This document shows, in pieces, positions 10,289 to 21,743 of a stretch of 64,000 bases of DNA. This DNA comes from Littorina saxatilis (taxonomy: Eukaryota > Mollusca > Gastropoda > Littorinimorpha > Littorinidae). Made by a program: the position numbers and the translations under genes. The stretch's first letter is position 1, and each line of letters starts with the position of its first letter. The stretch covers positions 109,032,996 to 109,096,995 of the forward strand of contig NC_090245.1 of assembly GCF_037325665.1 (NCBI RefSeq). Reading direction: 5' to 3'. The notes below the pieces were generated by a model that was not told the DNA's origin, did not search any database, and saw only the letters and a list, made by a program, of their open reading frames with translations.

Positions 10289-11951
10289 CTGTACAATACA
10301 ACATGTCAAACGTCTACATGTCAAACATATACAATACAACATGTCAAACCTGTACCTGTCAAACATATACAATACAACATGTCAAACCTGTACCTGTCAA
10401 ACATATACAATACAACATGTCAAACATATACAATACAACCTGTCAAACATATACAATACAACATGTCAAACATAATACAACATGTCAAACATATACATGT
10501 TTTTCCGTCTTCAGAATGCATGTGCCTGTAGTTGGTATGAGTGAGTGCGTCGCGTTCTCGCTGTGCGTCTGTCTGCGAGTGTATGAGTCCGAGTGTCTTG
10601 GTCCTTGTCGATTTGTGTTTCGTATAATGTTCACTATGTATTGTATATTTTGTAAGCGCCTAGGGCTATATTTAGATTAGGCGCACAAATGTTCATAATA
10701 ATAATAATAATAATAATAATATACAATACAACATGTCAAACATGTACAATACAACATGTCAAACCTCTACAATACAACATGTCAAACATATACAATACAA
10801 CATGTCAAACATATGCAATACAACATGTCAAACATATACAATACAACATGTCAAACATATACAATACAACATGTCAAACATATACAATACAATACGTCAA
10901 ACCTGTACAATACAACATGTCAAACATATACAATACAACATGTCAAACATATGCAATACAACATGTCAAATAGATACAATACAACATGTCAAACATTTAC
11001 AATACAACATGTCAAATATATACAATACAACCTGTCAAACATATACAATTTAACATGTCAAACATATACAATACAACTTACAACCTGTCAAACATTTACA
11101 ATTTAACATGTCAAACATATACAATACAACTTGTCAAACCTGTACAATACAACATGTCAAATATATACAATACATGTCAAACATATATAATACAAGTCAA
11201 CCTGTACAATACAACATGTCAAATATATACAAAACAACATGTCAAACATATACAATACATGTCAAACCTGTACAATACAACATGTCAAATATAAGCAATA
11301 CAACATGTCAAACATATACAATACAACATGTCAAACATATACAATACAACATGTCAAACATATACAATACAACCTGTCAGACCTGTACAATACAACATGT
11401 CAAACATATACAAAACAACATGTCAAACATATACAATACAACATCTCAAACATATACAATACAACATGTCAAACCTGTACAATACAACATGTCAAACATA
11501 TACAATACAACATGTCAAACATGTACAATACAACCTGTCAAACCTCTACAATACAACATGTCAAACATAAACAATACAACATGTCAAACATATACAAAAC
11601 AACATGTCAAACATATACAATACAACATCTCAAACATATACAATACAACATGTCAAACCTGTACAATACAACATGTCAACCATGTACAATACATGTCATA
11701 CATATACAATACAACATGTCAAACCTGTACAATACAACATGTCAAACATATACAATACAACATGTCAAACATATACAATACAACATGTCAAACATATACA
11801 ATACAACATCTCAAACACATACAATACAACATGTCAAACCTGTACAATACAACATGTCAAACCTGTACGTTACAAACAATACAACATGTCAAACATATAC
11901 AATACAACATCTCAAACACATACAATACAACATGTCAAACATATACAATAC
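10289..11951. repeat. 23-bp tandem array (about 70 copies) seeded at the orphan GPCR acceptor
   Basis: On the minus strand the unit reads GTTTGACATGTTGTATTGTACAG, with TATAT replacing TACAG in many copies. The array begins exactly at the acceptor of the orphan exon, whose last intron bases are the same TTGTATTGTACAG. It is interrupted at 10500-10728 by other sequence with an AAT-repeat tail. Confidence 0.9.
10500..10728 (+). mobile_element. Probable SINE/LINE 3' end with (AAT)n tail, inside the 23-bp array
   Basis: Contains TGTAAGCGCCTAGGGCTATA and GGCGCACAAATGTTC followed by (ATA)n. This resembles the conserved 3' end shared by molluscan SINEs and LINEs; a related end is at 36680-36755. Confidence 0.5.
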
Positions 11952-12096
11952 CCGCTATTACGAGTTAGTCGTGTGACAGAGAGTTTTCTTGCACACGAGA
12001 CTGTAGATGTCTCACGACGGCGTAGCCAAAGTGAGACAGCAGCAGTCGAGTGTGCAAGAAAACTCTCTGTCACACGACTAACTCGTAATAGCGATT
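11952..12096. repeat. Foldback hairpin element, copy 1
   Basis: GCTATTACGAGTTAGTCGTG starts a stem of about 46 bp. Its complement returns at about 12045-12095, with an inner stem GTCTCAC/GTGAGAC. The element sits at the edge of the 23-bp array. Related copies are at 14299-14436 and 15011-15144. Confidence 0.75.
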
Positions 12097-12099
12097 ATG

Positions 12100-12885
12100 T
12101 CTCACAGCATAGGCATAGAAAGACAGAAATGAGTTTTTGGGGACGAAATAACAGGCACAAAACAAGACTGAAAACACAATTGCCTTTTCACACATACCCT
12201 ACACACGCATGCGCGCAGAAGATAGATCCAATGCGTTTAGTGTCTTTTTCTGGTTGAATGCATTTAACAAAGTATCAACCAACGTTTCTGAATCTGTCAA
12301 TGAAAAAAATAAACTTTTTTTGAACCAAACAGCACAAACCAACGAAAGCTAAACACACAAACACACGCGCGCACTAACACAGATTGAATGCAAAGCGCGA
12401 ACGAACACGGAGAATTTGTGTAGGTCAGGTCGTGGGAAAGTCCACCCGAAATGTTCCACAGGGGAACTGGTTGTGTTTAGATTGTTCATTTTCTCACAGT
12501 GATGTTGATGTTGTTTACAGTGCAGTTTTGAAAGAATATTTTCCGAATTTGGGGCACACTTTCGTCTTTTGGTTCATTTATCTTGTCGAAGTAACATTCG
12601 AGTGTTTCCAAATCCAAACCTTCCATCACCGCTGGTGCAGATTAGACCTGCCTGACTCGACTGTCTGCGTGCGTGTTAGAGCTGAAGACGAAGCCTCAAT
12701 CGCCAAAGCGTCACCCATCTGTAGGTTCTGAGCATAGGATGTACGTTGATACGTGGTAAGATCCGCACGGAACTGTCTATGCAACTTTTCCTAGTCACAG
12801 GTGTAAGGTTCGATCTTTTCTTTGCAATTTCGTCCTCTGTGTACGTAGCAAAGCGTTTCGCCGTTTTCGTTGCAGACGACGATAG
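12100..12885. other. No gene recognised
   Basis: Mixed sequence with short open frames lacking recognisable domains. AT-rich between 12290 and 12330. Confidence 0.3.
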
Positions 12886-12887
12886 TA

Positions 12888-13588
12888 GGGAGATTTAATA
12901 AACGAAACGTCGGGACGTTTCGTTTTGAAGTTGTGGTAAACGTCATCATTTCGGGTGTCTCTCGCTGGAAAGGTGAAGGTCAACTGAAACGGAACGTGGA
13001 ACGTCAAAACGCAGTCACGTTTTCCACCCCCAAAAAACGAACAATATTTCGTCAACTTTTGTGAGTATTTTTGCACACTAACAGTTTTATTTGTTGGCCA
13101 TTTTATGCATTGCTAGATTCATCAACCCTTTCACAGTCTTTCAGCGCTGAGAATGTGTTCATTGGAGGTAGACAACTGTTGTGAACTGAAATATTTTGAA
13201 GGGTGCTGATCCTGGTACATTTATCCAACTTCATGGTGAGAAAGCAAATGGCGAAGCAGAAGTAGGTCATCGCATCGAATTTTTATTCTGGCTTCGTATG
13301 TGATTTTGTATAAACAAAGTCTGTGCGATTTATTTGGACTGAAAATAATCAAAGTATGCCCGATTCTGGACCACCTCCTGGGGTGTTTTTTTCCATTCTG
13401 ATCGAGGACAGACGTGATAATTTCACTTGAAGATTTATCGCCCTTCCTTCATTCCGAAACGAAACGTGAATACATCTAAATCTTGTCTGCCGCCTATGCC
13501 GTCTCGTTTCACGTTCCGTTTCGCGGGGTGACTCATTCACCAAACGAAACGAGCTGCAAAACGAAACGTGCTGTCTCTTGAATCTCCC
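12888..13588. mobile_element. 701-bp non-autonomous TIR element flanked by TA
   Basis: Starts GGGAGATT and ends AATCTCCC, with TA immediately outside both ends (12886-12887 and 13589-13590). Subterminal zones carry many AAACGAAACG / CGTTTCGTTT motifs in both orientations. No transposase. A Tc1/mariner-type origin is inferred only from the TA duplication. Confidence 0.55.
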
Positions 13589-13905
13589 TAGTGAAAGGAG
13601 TACCTATTGTTTTGTTTTGACCTTTCGTATTCAGGGTTCTTAATTGAAGCTTGGTAAAGGGACCGTGTCTTGAAAGTGGAAAGTTGACGAAGGTTTTGAA
13701 AACAGAAATTGAATTAAGAAGAAAATGTGGCTTTCATATATATATATATATTTAGGAGAACGGGGTTGGTGTTATTCTTTTTCCGTCAAACACGAAGTAC
13801 ACAGATAAAACGTGGTTGACTGACCAAGGCCTGTTGGCACACTATTCAGAATACACAACAAAATGTAACAACACTTTGATACCCATTTTTTTTACGTTCG
13901 TGATC

Positions 13906-13992
13906 ACTTGAATTGAATCGTCCTGATATGGCTCTGCGTAGTCGGCTGGACGTTAAGCAACAAATAAACAAACAAACAAACTTGAATTGAAT
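13906..13992 (+). mobile_element. 5'-truncated SINE (family C) with target duplication
   Basis: CCTGATATGGCTCTGCGTAG...GGCTGGACGTTAAGCAA plus (ACAA)n is the 3' end of the SINE found whole at 43376 and 47139. CTTGAATTGAAT flanks it on both sides, a 12-bp target-site duplication. Confidence 0.7.
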
Positions 13993-14154
13993 ACCAAAAA
14001 CATTAGTGTTTAAGGTAGTGACTAAATATATGTAAAGGTAACATTTTTCAGAAATAAATGCATAATCAAAATAATTGATTTCGGCATCAAAGCGTGTAAC
14101 ATACAATCTTGCACACGTTTCCTTCAGTAGTAGCAAAGAAGGAATGCGTGTGAC

Positions 14155-14298
14155 ATTACAACATGTCAAACATATATACAATACAACATGTCAAACATAT
14201 ACAATACAACATCTCAAACATATACAATGCAACCTGTCAATCTGTACAACACAATATGTCAAACATATACAATACAACATGTCAAACATATACAATAC
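14155..14298. repeat. Displaced segment of the 23-bp array
   Basis: Six or so copies of the same unit found at 10289-11951. It is followed directly by another foldback copy, so array and foldback appear to have been duplicated together. Confidence 0.85.
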
Positions 14299-15204
14299 CT
14301 GCTATTCAGACTTGGTCGTGTGACAGACGTTTTCTTCCACGTTGATTGTCCAACGAAGCCGTCAGGCTGAGTTAGACATCAGCTAATCGAGTGTGGAAGA
14401 AAACTCTGTCACACGACCAAGTCGGAATAGCATTTATGTCTCACAGCTTCAACAGAGGAGAGAACAAACACGTTTTGTGTACTCAAGCTTGACAAACCTA
14501 AACACAGGAGCAGCCATTGTGGAGAGATCTACTTTTTGACGGAAGTGACCGAACAACTGTGAATGACGTCTCGGTATATGTGAATGACGTCACAGTCATC
14601 GTCACAGTCTGTATCTTTTGAATCATCGCATTCTTCATGACGTCTTTCTGTGTCTGCATCCGCGAAATGTTTGTTCATTCCGGAATCTTTGTCATCTATG
14701 TTCAGAACTCTGTCCTTATAGTGTCAGACTAACAGGCCTCCTGAGCGAGCCACTTTCCAAGGGAAGCTAAATTCGCGTATGGAAACAGTACTGTCGTCTG
14801 GGATGCCGTTTTCAGTATTCTCAGCGTTGAAGAATTTGTAAAGAGAAGAAACGATAACAGCAGGAGAAATGTAAGTCGTGTGTGCTTTGTTAGGCCTTTG
14901 GAGAGACGATTTCGAGTTTGAATCCGTTCTTGCCATGCTCCAAAGCGTGTAACATACAATCTTGCACACGTTTGCTTTAGTAGTGGCAAAGAAGGAAAGC
15001 GTGTGACATTACCCGCTATTACGAGCTAGTCGTGTGACAGAGAGTTTTCTTGCACACGAGACTGTAGATGTTTCACGACGGCTTTAGCCGGAGTGAAACA
15101 GCAGCAGTCGAGTGTGCAAGAAAACTCTATGTCACACGCTTTCCTTCTTTGCCACTACTAAAGCAAACGTGTGCAAGATTGTATGTTACACGCTGTCCAA
15201 ACAT
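14299..15204. repeat. Foldback copies 2 and 3 with a larger outer inverted repeat
   Basis: Copy 2 occupies 14299-14436. Copy 3 (15011-15144) is enclosed by a second stem: 14940-15007 and about 15137-15204 are near-perfect inverted complements (AAAGCGTGTAACATACAATC at the outer end). A single left arm of the outer stem also occurs at 14090-14155. Nothing coding is recognised in the ~500 bp between copies 2 and 3. Confidence 0.7.
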
Positions 15205-15934
15205 ACATTACCCACCAGTTTCTGACATTAAGCGTCCTGATTCCCCACCATAATCTATTATTTATGCTATATATTAACAAACCATCACACAACTCCAAAC
15301 TTTCAAACCCTATCAATCTTTCCTTTTTGATCCCACAACGTCAAAAATAGACTGTCTTTCACAACTCAACTGAAAGTTCAATTTTCTGATCAATCGTTTT
15401 CAAAACCATTCCTTATAACTACCAACCCCAAAATATCATCTTATTTTACCAATATACCTGTGTCTGTGATTAATCATCAATTTTCATCAAAAATATGATT
15501 TGCACCGGCGCCATCCACAAACAGGCTTTTCTCACAACAAGCACCACTTCAAATCCAACAAATTTTCATCCTTAATCTCACCATCAATCATACAAATATA
15601 AAATCAAAATTACCTCCACGTCTGGCATCACAATCTACCACATTAGATCACCGGATTCTGCCAAGAATCTCTATTTCTTTCCCGATTCTTTTCTCAATAC
15701 TACGCCAGCATGTCTTCTCGACTTCTCAGTCAGGCGGAAAAGGAACATCTTCGCGCGCGTCTCCAATCACATGACCCAAAAATACTCTCCTACCAAAAAC
15801 CTAAATCCTTCAGTACTCGTGATTCAAACCACTTTCCAACTCACAAATCCTTTGTGAACTCATACCCTGTCAATCAAAATAAAATCTTAATAACCCAAAA
15901 ACGTATTTTGTTGTCAAAACATCCTCACCTCACC
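15205..15934. other. AT-rich sequence, no gene recognised
   Basis: A short open frame at 15710-15967 has no recognised domain. Nothing else seen. Confidence 0.3.
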
Positions 15935-16100
15935 TCACCTACGCCTGTGACCCCGTCTGGGGTATAGGCCGCCAATTGTTTCTTGGCGTTTCTGTAGCTA
16001 GTGGGTTTTTTTACGGGGTGGGGTAGCTAGCCCCACGCCCAACCCTCCTCCTTTTTCAGCCGGGCTTGGGACCGTCCTAGGCGGAGTTTGTCAAAACATA
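15935..16100. mobile_element. Fragment of a dispersed non-LTR-type repeat
   Basis: GGGGTATAGGCCGCCAATTG, GGGGTAGCTAGCCCCACGCC and GGGACCGTCCTAGGCGGAG resemble, from memory, a repeat end common in invertebrate genomes. There is no coding evidence, and the family assignment is uncertain. Confidence 0.3.
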
Positions 16101-16725
16101 ATTTGCAGCAAATCTACATTTTAACCTCAGCAACACAAAGGGAAACAAACCCGCGGTCCAATCCCTTTTACTAACGTAGTTGTTTCCCCTACACCGCAAA
16201 TCCCTCGCACTTGGTTACACATACACGCGCTGAGTGTCGCTCGATGCCACTACCCCACGTTCACCCCCCAGGTAACATCTTTCTCAAGCGGGTCAAGGAA
16301 AGGTGTGTTCCAGAGTTTCCTGGCGGAGCCATGCCATGTATTCAGAGTGTGGCTTTTCTTTTCATCTCGTACTGACGTACTTGGGGATTGTAAGTAAACA
16401 AGGTCTGTCTGGTTTTAGCTAGTGGTCTCGGCGAACTGATACAGTTGTGTTGTTAGGAGACCCGAGAATCTTTACCAGTGGAATACACAGCCGAGTGATT
16501 TGAGTGGTCGGTGGAAAGTGGTGGTTCGTCGTCTATGTTTTGACTGTTTCGCTTGCAGTCCGTTGTTGGTTTTGTTGAGCTGCTGCGCCTTGACTTGTTT
16601 ATTTGTGAGGGTAGCTTGTAGTAATAGTTTGTAAGTTTGTCATGTGATGTGAGTGGCACTGCACGATATGCTAAGCTCTGTATCCAACACACACGCTAAG
16701 CATTCGCTTTCTGGCGCCCCTCTGC

Positions 16726-16924
16726 ATTGTTTCATGCATTTAGTGTTTCTTGCATTTAGTGTTTCATGCATTAAGTGTTTCATGCCGCAATTAATATTTC
16801 ATGCATTTAGTGTTCCTTACCTATAGTGTTTCATGCATTTCGTGTTTCATGCATTTAGTGTTTCATGCATTTAGTGTTTCATGCATTTAGTGTTTCATGC
16901 ATTTAGCGTTTCATGCATTTAGCG
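16726..16924. repeat. 16-bp tandem array, left part
   Basis: Unit GTTTCATGCATTTAGT with the palindrome ATGCAT. It resumes at 19348-19548, so the element 16927-19345 inserted into it. Confidence 0.9.
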
Positions 16925-16926
16925 TA

Positions 16927-19345
16927 GGGGAAGGGCTCCTAATATGGACCGGCTCCTAATATGGACCACCTATCCTGTTCTGACAAACTAACGGCGCTAG
17001 AGCGGTCAAACAAGTTTTATTCGCTGTATTCACCCTCTCTGGATAACTTGCACATGTCAAAACAGTTGCAGAATCACAAATCTCAAAACCGTTAGGCTTT
17101 TTCTCTTTTTTATATTTAGTCAAGTTTTGACTAAATATTTTAACATCGAGGGGGAATCGAAACGAGGGTCGTGGTGTATGTGCGTCTGTCTGTCTGTGTG
17201 TGTGTGTAGAGCGATTCAGACTAAACTACTGGACCGATCTTTATGAAATTTGACATGAGAGTTCCTGGGTATGAAATCCCCGAACGTTTTTTTCATTTTT
17301 TTGATAAATGTCTTTGATGACGTCATATCCGGCTTTTCGTGAAAGTTGAGGCGGCACTGTCACGCCCTCATTTTTCAACCAAATTGGTTGAAATTTTCGT
17401 CAAGTACTCTTCGACGAAGCCCGGGGTTCGGTATTGCATTTCAGCTTGGTGGCTTAAAAATTAATTAATGACTTTGGTCATTAAAAATCTGAAAATTATA
17501 AAAAAAAATAAAAATTTATAAAACGATCCAAATTTACGTTTATCTTATTCTCCATCATTTGCTGATTCCAAAAACATATAAATATGTTATATTCGGATTA
17601 AAAACAAGCTCTAAAAATTAAATATATAAAAATTATTATCAAAATTTTTTTTTCGAAATCAATTTAAAAACACTTTCATCTTATTCCTTGTCGGTTCCTG
17701 ATTCCAAAAATATATAGATATGATATGTTTGGATTAAAAACACGCTCAGAAAGTTAAAACGAAGAGAGGTACAGAAAAGCGTGCTATCCTTCTCAGCGCA
17801 ACGAATACCCCGCTCTTCTTGTCAATTCCACGTGCACTGCCTTTGCCACGGGCGGTGGAGTGACGATGCTACGAGTATACGGTCTTGCTGCGTTGCGTTG
17901 CGTTCAGTTTCATTCTGTGAGTTCGACAGCTACTTGACTAAATATTGTATTTTCGCCTTACGCGACTTGTTTTCACTTTTGGCAGCGTTCACTCTAAATT
18001 TGCCGTCTAAAACGGACTCGTTTCTGTCCACAGCCAAAGCTTTTATCACACAAAAATTGCTTTTTATGACAGCTAAGACCGCATTTGTTGCATTTTAGCA
18101 GTGTTGACCCCGAGTTTCTACTGCAAACAAAAAATAATAGCAAAATCTCAAAGTATGTGTGAGTCCCCTAATATGGACCACCTTCAACAAATCGAAGAAA
18201 ATAAAAGCTAAAGGCTATTTTCATTAATTCATTAAGAAGCTTGCTGGAAATAACCTATAACTAGCCCTCGAGATTTAACAAAAATATAACAAAAAGTCTT
18301 CTTTTCGTGGAAGTTGATAATTTCACTTATTTTCACTCTGTTTTTGATAAGCTTCTTTAGTTTCCTGGTGTGCTTCAAATAATGCTCTCATCAACCCGAA
18401 ACAGATAAATCTAGAGCATATTTTAATTAGGCTGACTTGTACACTAAGTTGTTTCATGTTATTTTGAAATATAGGGGGCTTTTTACAGTGATTCGTGAAG
18501 GCCGCTTCACTGTCCATATTAGGCGCCCAGGCTCCTAATATGGACCCTTGATGATTGTTTCTGTATTTAATTTTTGCTGAATGTGTATCAAAGCTATTTC
18601 ACTCTAATTAGGCCTAACGGTTAACCTAAGAGAAATAAAGGACTACCAAACACAAAATAAAACTTCTTCGCAAGAAAACACGCTAGTTATCAGCATGAAA
18701 CAAAAAGTGGTCCATATTAAGAGCCCTTCCTATAACTGTCTGTGTCTGCGTCGAAGATGTTACCGTGACTGTGTTTTTAAAAGACATTTGACAGGACGGC
18801 ATTCACACCACACGCACCAGACACGAACCGACGAACAAAATACTTCTGACAACAAAATGTAAAATCAATTAACAAGAGTGTAGTAAGATTCCAAATTGTA
18901 TTCAGACCAAAACAACAATCATAAAATATACATGGGTTCTTTCATATGTGTGTGTGTGTGTGTTGATGATGATAACTAGTTTTAACGTCCTCTTAGAACT
19001 GCAACTTGCTTTAGGACAGGTAGAGTTAATATGCTTTATGTGGGGACAAGACACTGAACAAACATGCAACCAGAGAACACATATATGATCGTGTTATAAT
19101 TATATCTGGAAGTCTGTTGCGATATTTCAAAATGGGGATGGAAGTGAAGATTGTGTACGCGGAATATGGTTGGACTGGAGCGGTTTTGTAGGCTTATTTT
19201 TTTTAATTTTTGTTACGTGGGATATTGTTATATTTTTGGCTGAATAGGTAAGTAAATAGATAACTGGAAATGAAACTTCTTCGCAAGAAAACAAGCTAGT
19301 TATCAGCATGAAACAAAAAGTGATCCATATTAGGGGCCCTTCCCC
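16927..19345. mobile_element. 2.4-kb TIR element splitting the 16-bp array
   Basis: Starts GGGGAAGGGCTCCTAATATG and ends with the complement (one mismatch in this stretch), with TA at 16925-16926 and 19346-19347. The CTAATATGGACC motif recurs internally. The right end is present twice: a block of about 80 bp (CTTCTTCGCAAGAAAACA... to the terminus) occurs at 18652-18733 and 19267-19345. It carries a nested family A element at 17111-17972. No transposase frame is recognised, so non-autonomous. Confidence 0.75.
17111..17972 (+). mobile_element. Interspersed element, family A, copy 2
   Basis: Collinear with 5849-6701, including the TTTAGTCAAGTTTTGACTAA start, GATGACGTCATATCCGGCTT centre and CGCCTTACGCGACTTGTT end. 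It differs by point changes and a shorter GT tract. Confidence 0.85.
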
Positions 19346-19347
19346 TA

Positions 19348-19548
19348 CCTATAGTGTTTCATGCATTTAGTGTTCCTTACCTATAGTGTTTCATGCATTT
19401 AGTAGTGTTTCATGCATTTAGTGTTTCATGCATTTAGTGTTCCTTACCTATAGTGTTTCATGCATTTAGTGTTTCATGCATTTAGTGTTTCATGCATTTA
19501 GTGTTTCATACATTAAGTGTTTTGTGCAAATAGTGTTTCATGCATTAC
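19348..19548. repeat. 16-bp tandem array, right part
   Basis: Continuation of 16726-16924 with the same unit and a recurring CCTTACCTATAGTG variant seen on both sides of the insertion. Confidence 0.9.
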
Positions 19549-19607
19549 ATACCACACTGACCACACACACATTTTCCTTTTCTCTGTATAACACTTACCC
19601 CCTCTTG

Positions 19608-19617
19608 AACCCCCCCC

Positions 19618-19650
<33 letters not shown>

Positions 19651-20115
19651 ACACACACACACACACACGCGCGCGCGCATACACATACACATACACACAT
19701 ACATACACGCACGCGCGCGCGCCTTCACATCAGTAGTCAAACACAATTACTACGCGATACGTCCCACACACCTTCCGCCCCTGACACACGGCATGAGGTA
19801 GGCATGAAAGCGATAACAACTCACGGTCAGCATTCTCCCCCCCCCCCCCCCCCACCACCTGTACTGACTGATGAGGTAGGCATGAAAGCGATACCAACTC
19901 ACGGTCAGCATCCCCCCCCCCCCCCCCACCTGTACTGACTGATGAGGTAGGCATGAAGGCGATATCAACTCCCTAAATCGGTCACGGTCATCATCCCCCC
20001 CCCACACACACACACACACACACACACACCCACCCCTGTACCGACTGATGAGGTAGGCATGAAAGCGATACCAGCTCCCAAATGGGTGACGGTCATCACC
20101 CCCTGTACTGAAGCG
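19608..20115. repeat. CA microsatellite and ~64-bp repeats with poly-C tracts
   Basis: CA/GCGC tract at 19614-19725. Then about four copies of a unit containing GAGGTAGGCATGAAAGCGAT and GTACTGACTGATGAGG. Copies are separated by C runs of up to about 17 bases and one CA tract. Confidence 0.85.
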
Positions 20116-20385
20116 TGTGTCAATCGCCACTCAACGCTACTTTTTGACTCGTCCTGAATCACAGCGCTATAGACACGAGTGAACAAACTACACCTGACGA
20201 TCCCTTGTGTGCTGCATTATCCGGGACGAGGGCATTTGGACAAGACGTGTTTCTGTCGCAGTGAGTATGATTACGGTACGTGCTTTTAAGAACTTTCCAA
20301 CTTAATAACGGCAAGCAAGGCTAATAATTGTTAGCGCTCTCAGTCTGTCTGTCTATCTGTCTCTGTCTGTCAGTCTGTCTCTGTC

Positions 20386-20393
20386 TCTCTCTG

Positions 20394-20486
<93 letters not shown>
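20386..20486. repeat. (CT)n microsatellite
   Basis: About 100 bp of pure CT abutting a LINE remnant. Confidence 0.95.
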
Positions 20487-20491
<5 letters not shown>

Positions 20492-20504
20492 AAGGCTCGC
20501 TTGT

Positions 20505-20732
20505 AATAAAGCTACCATCGTGCATAAAATGATCACTAGATGTGTACCAGAAACCATCCGTTCAAAGTTTAGTTTGAGAAATGCACGTCCATTTATGAGA
20601 TTGAACATTCCTCTTCCTCGGCTCGACCTCTTTAAGACCAGCCGGTTTACTTTATTCAGGCCGCAGTCTCTGGAACTCCAGTCTCTCCCGCACTCCATGC
20701 AGCAAACAACCAGCACAGACGGAAGTTTTTAA
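20505..20732 (+). mobile_element. LINE remnant (C-terminal end of the reverse-transcriptase protein)
   Basis: The frame encodes FSLRNARPFMRLNIPLPRLD then LFKTSRFTLFRPQSLELQSLPHSM. This matches the typical C-terminus of jockey/CR1-type non-LTR polyproteins (pattern R-L-x-L-F-K-T-S...W-N-S-L-P). The conserved W-N is replaced by L-Q. The rest of the LINE is absent upstream. Confidence 0.6.
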
Positions 20733-20802
20733 GAGCAGATATGCATCATATCTCATGAAGTCAAAATAAATGTTATGTTCATTAACAGATACTCCTTTTG
20801 AT

Positions 20803-20834
<32 letters not shown>

Positions 20835-21194
20835 CAGGTCAGTTTATTGACATAACGGTCGTAAAATAGATTGTCCGCCAGACCGCTCAACTTCAGGGAG
20901 GACACCTTAAGAGAGACCTGACTAACCCTAACTAACCCCATGACCTAACCCTAACTAACCCTATGACCTAACACTAACGCCCCAACATCATACCGGCTGA
21001 TGAGTTTTGACCCACCAAAGACTGTAAGTACTTTATGCCCCAACACACCCGCCGTGTCAAAGTAACACGTGCTTTGTGTATTGACTTTGTGCGACCGCAC
21101 ACCGTCCGCTCCACACATACATGAACGCTGCTCAAACAGATATGTCGACAAGCTGTTGGTTGAGGAGTTTAGGCCACAGAGAGAGACACAAATC

Positions 21195-21290
21195 AAATCA
21201 AATCTTATTTTACGAGGGTTGTGGCATAAGCAATATAAACGAGCTTCTTTTCAACCAGCCCTCGCCCAGAGAGGGACTATTCTAATCTTA
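21195..21290 (-). mobile_element. Probable LINE 3' end (minus)
   Basis: On the minus strand the sequence ends CGTAAAATAAGATTTGATTT with a GATTT-repeat tail, as in several non-LTR families. No coding part is visible. Confidence 0.35.
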
Positions 21291-21743
21291 AATACACATA
21301 TATATATATATATATACAAACGTAAAACAGACAGACATAGACAGCGAGAAGGGTACATATTTAGCAAGATAAAAGTTAGAGAATGCTCAAACATGTTATT
21401 GATATTTTGTTTTTCTTGCTTTGCAAGATGGCAGGACATGCGATGATGAGGTCTAACTCGGTGAGTGGCGGACCTATTTGTTATTTCTCAAAACATATCA
21501 CGCGTGTTTCTCAATATTGTTGTGGGCCAATTTGACTTTTGGTGTGTATGAGGTTGTGACTTTTCTTCCAATGTCAAGAATGCAAACCAAAATAAAGTAA
21601 AACGATTCTCTTTCTTAATTTCTTTTGTTTTTGTTTTATTTTGTGCCTTCCCCCTTTCTCTCTTCTGTCATTTTCTATGCCGACATTTCAAGACAGCGTC
21701 TTTTTCGTGACAGGGACCATGTAATCCATCCCACAGTGTCTCC

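Noticed and set aside
11108-11976. Long frames rich in YNTTCQT-type repeats
   Set aside because: The 23-bp array reads through in several frames at once; not coding.
20920-20975. Interstitial telomere repeat (CCCTAA-like)
   Set aside because: CTAACCCTAACTAACCC is irregular and very short, mixed with ATGAC; not a TTAGGG array.
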